Notes under the pieces: generated by a model
Told to the model about the DNA's origin: nothing
The model's input: only the letters and a program-made list of their open reading frames with translations
Databases searched by the model: none
Position numbers and translations under genes: made by a program
Shown: one piece after another, positions 5,602 to 6,719 of the stretch
Layout of the letters: every line of letters starts with the position of its first letter
Position numbering within the stretch: the stretch's first letter is position 1
NCBI GenBank assembly: GCA_009921985.1
Contig: RFWS01000058.1
Span: 1-6,719, forward strand
Reading direction: 5' to 3'
Length of the DNA stretch: 6,719 bases
From: a bacterium
GTDB taxonomy: Bacteria > Verrucomicrobiota > Verrucomicrobiia > Methylacidiphilales > Verrucolacustridaceae

Positions 5602-6277
5602 GCCAGGGGATGCGGCGGCGGAGGAGCCAGCCCACCCCAATCAGGTCTTGGATTCCGACCCAAGCACGTCCGGCAATGGTGTATTTGGACACGCCGGCCC
5701 GACGGGGCCGATGGCGGACCGGTTTTTCTCCCAGACGGAGTCCAGCAGCGCCCAGCAGGGCGGGTAGGTAGCGGTGCATTCCCTTAAAGGGGACCAAAAA
5801 GCGGACGTCCTCGCGTCTCATGATCTTAAGGGAGCAGCCGGTGTCGTGCGCTCCGTCCAGCAGAACAGAGCGGCGGATGGCGTTGGCGATCCGGGAGGCG
5901 ACGCGTTTTTGCCAGGAGTCGCGACGCGGAGTGCGGATGCCGCAGGCAAAGTCGGCCTTGCCGGAATGGATCAGTTCCAGCAGGACGGGCAGGTCGGCGG
6001 GATCGTTCTGGCCGTCTCCGTCCATCATCGCGACATAGGGCCGGGTGCAGGTGAGGAGGCCGGCGTAGAGGGCCGGCCCTTGGCCGAGATTTTGCGGGAA
6101 GTGGATGACCCGGATTCCTTTTTCCCCGTCCAGGAGGGAAGGAGTCCGATCCTTGCTCCCGTCATCCACGGCGATGATTTCGGCCCCGGGCACGGCAGCG
6201 CGGGCCTCCGCAATGACCGCAGAGACGTTTTCCTCCTCATTGTAGAAGGGGATGACAAGGGAGAGGTCAGCGGACAC
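5576..6277 (-). CDS. GT2 family glycosyltransferase, DPM1/GtrB-like
   Basis: From the chosen GTG the product has 233 residues. It is a GT-A fold family 2 enzyme of the type that moves a sugar from a nucleotide donor to polyprenyl phosphate at the cytoplasmic face of the membrane. Motifs in order: LVIPFYNEEENV (7-18), AVDDGSKDRT (36-45), NLGQGPALYAGL, the metal-binding DGDGQND (86-92), DTGCSLKIMRR (145-155), MHRYLPAL (167-174) and RRAGVSKY (192-199). After about residue 200 only one weak hydrophobic stretch (206-219) follows, so it lacks the two-helix anchor of GtrB or ArnC and looks more like the short DPM1 form. GTG 6275-6277 is preferred over an ATG at 6340 because GGAAG (6285-6289) lies 7 bases upstream, the family begins at LVIPFYN, and the longer start would overlap the upstream gene by 74 bases. 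It overlaps that PAP2 gene by 11 bases, implying a coupled operon. Acceptor and sugar are unknown. Confidence 0.88.
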   Translation of the reverse strand: MSADLSLVIPFYNEEENVSAVIAEARAAVPGAEIIAVDDGSKDRTPSLLDGEKGIRVIHFPQNLGQGPALYAGLLTCTRPYVAMMDGDGQNDPADLPVLLELIHSGKADFACGIRTPRRDSWQKRVASRIANAIRRSVLLDGAHDTGCSLKIMRREDVRFLVPFKGMHRYLPALLGAAGLRLGEKPVRHRPRRAGVSKYTIAGRAWVGIQDLIGVGWLLRRRIPWPSGLPSGR

Positions 6278-6719
6278 GGGTTTTCTTCCGAAAAAGCAGG
6301 GAGGGCATCCGTGCGGCCAGCTTGGGGAAAAGTTTGGCACCGAATCTTACCCATAGGCGGTTGATGGCTTGGCCGATGAGCCAGGTATAAACCATCGCCA
6401 GAGGGATGGAGGCGATCACATCGGTGGGGTAATGATCCCCGGTATAGATGCGGCCAAAGGCGGCGAGGGCCACGAACACCCACGGCCAGCGGAGGGCGGG
6501 CCCCCAGACCAGGCGGGCGCTCATGGCGGCTGCGGTGGCGTTGGCCACATGGGAAGAGGGGAAGGAGCGCCCGTGTTCAATGTCCTGTTCGGGAATCCCG
6601 GAAATGCGAACCGCCGGTTGCCATCGGTTTCCGGCCGGACCCGGGCTGACATCCCTCACGCCCTCCACCGCTTCAAACGGCCGGGCCCGGTCGAAAAGAT
6701 GTTTGAGCGGATTGCTGAT
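6267..6719 (-). CDS. PAP2-family lipid phosphatase, partial (N-terminus beyond the window)
   Basis: The last 150 residues are visible, with the reading frame open through the right edge. All three signature motifs of the PAP2/type 2 phosphatidic acid phosphatase superfamily are present. C1 is KHLFDRARP (visible residues 6-14), C2 is SFPSSH (52-57, catalytic-site His57), and C3 is GRIYTGDHYPTD (89-100, with Arg90, nucleophile His96 and Asp100). Hydrophobic segments lie at about 60-88 and 100-118, so it is a membrane enzyme; a basic tail (RKKTRVR) ends it. Such enzymes dephosphorylate lipid phosphates such as phosphatidate, undecaprenyl diphosphate or lipid A. Its overlap with a polyprenyl-phosphate-type glycosyltransferase suggests a role in lipid-carrier or lipid-glycan metabolism, but the substrate cannot be read from the motifs. 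A GTG at 6668 is not the start because the C1 motif lies upstream of it in frame. Confidence 0.88.
   Translation of the reverse strand: MSNPLKHLFDRARPFEAVEGVRDVSPGPAGNRWQPAVRISGIPEQDIEHGRSFPSSHVANATAAAMSARLVWGPALRWPWVFVALAAFGRIYTGDHYPTDVIASIPLAMVYTWLIGQAINRLWVRFGAKLFPKLAARMPSLLFRKKTRVR
6285..6289 (-). promoter_or_regulatory. Ribosome binding site deciding the glycosyltransferase GTG start
   Basis: On the minus strand GGAAG is followed by a 7-base spacer (AAAACCC) and GTG at 6277-6275. It lies in the last codons of the PAP2 gene and supports the shorter start. Confidence 0.6.

Noticed and set aside
6278..6340. N-terminal extension of the glycosyltransferase from an ATG at 6340
   Set aside because: The extra 21 residues are not GT2-like, would overlap the PAP2 gene by 74 bases, and the GTG at 6277 has a better placed binding site.
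5774..6364. 196-codon plus-strand frame opposite the glycosyltransferase
   Set aside because: It is antisense to a gene with clear GT2 motifs and has no recognisable family pattern.

Overview
This is a protein-dense, GC-rich (about 60% by eye) chromosomal segment from a Gram-negative bacterium. The evidence for a Gram-negative host is an apolipoprotein N-acyltransferase (Lnt) and a secreted muropeptide-type hydrolase. The exact lineage cannot be fixed from this sequence alone. The mix of a CruF-type carotenoid gene, Lnt, a DUF1343 protein and REP-like hairpins would fit Verrucomicrobiota or a relative, but that is a low-confidence guess.

Layout. (1) 1-426, minus strand: the N-terminal part of a CruF-family (DUF422) carotenoid biosynthesis membrane protein that runs off the left edge. 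(2) 427-507: a short divergent spacer. (3) 508-4020, plus strand: a probable operon lnt - prfB - trpC. prfB carries the classic programmed +1 frameshift at an in-frame UGA (codon 25), so the real RF2 reading frame is 2113-3244 in two frames. Its stop overlaps the trpC start in an ATGA junction. (4) 4021-4166: a spacer holding two similar imperfect palindromes in opposite orientation, resembling a REP pair. (5) 4167-5489, plus strand: a secreted DUF1343/NamZ-like (GH171) protein with an inserted EF-hand-like calcium loop and a divergent central region. (6) 5490-5601: a convergent junction with a long AT-rich inverted repeat and a GC-rich palindrome that overlaps the stop codon of the next gene. 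(7) 5576-6719, minus strand: a GT2 (DPM1/GtrB-like) glycosyltransferase and, overlapping its start by 11 bases, a PAP2-family lipid phosphatase cut off by the right edge.

How the genes relate. The plus-strand operon mixes envelope maturation (lipoprotein acylation), translation termination and tryptophan synthesis. The link between prfB and trpC is tight: the trpC ribosome binding site lies in the codons for the acidic tail of RF2, so TrpC output may follow the RF2 frameshift autoregulation (inference). The minus-strand GT2/PAP2 pair looks like a polyprenyl-phosphate-sugar or lipid glycan module (inference). NamZ-like, Lnt, GT2 and PAP2 all act in or on the cell envelope.

I do not see a mobile element, CRISPR array, RNA gene or defence system. 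Most of the window is ordinary housekeeping. The parts most worth a second look are the NamZ-like variant, the REP-like pair and the structured convergent junction.
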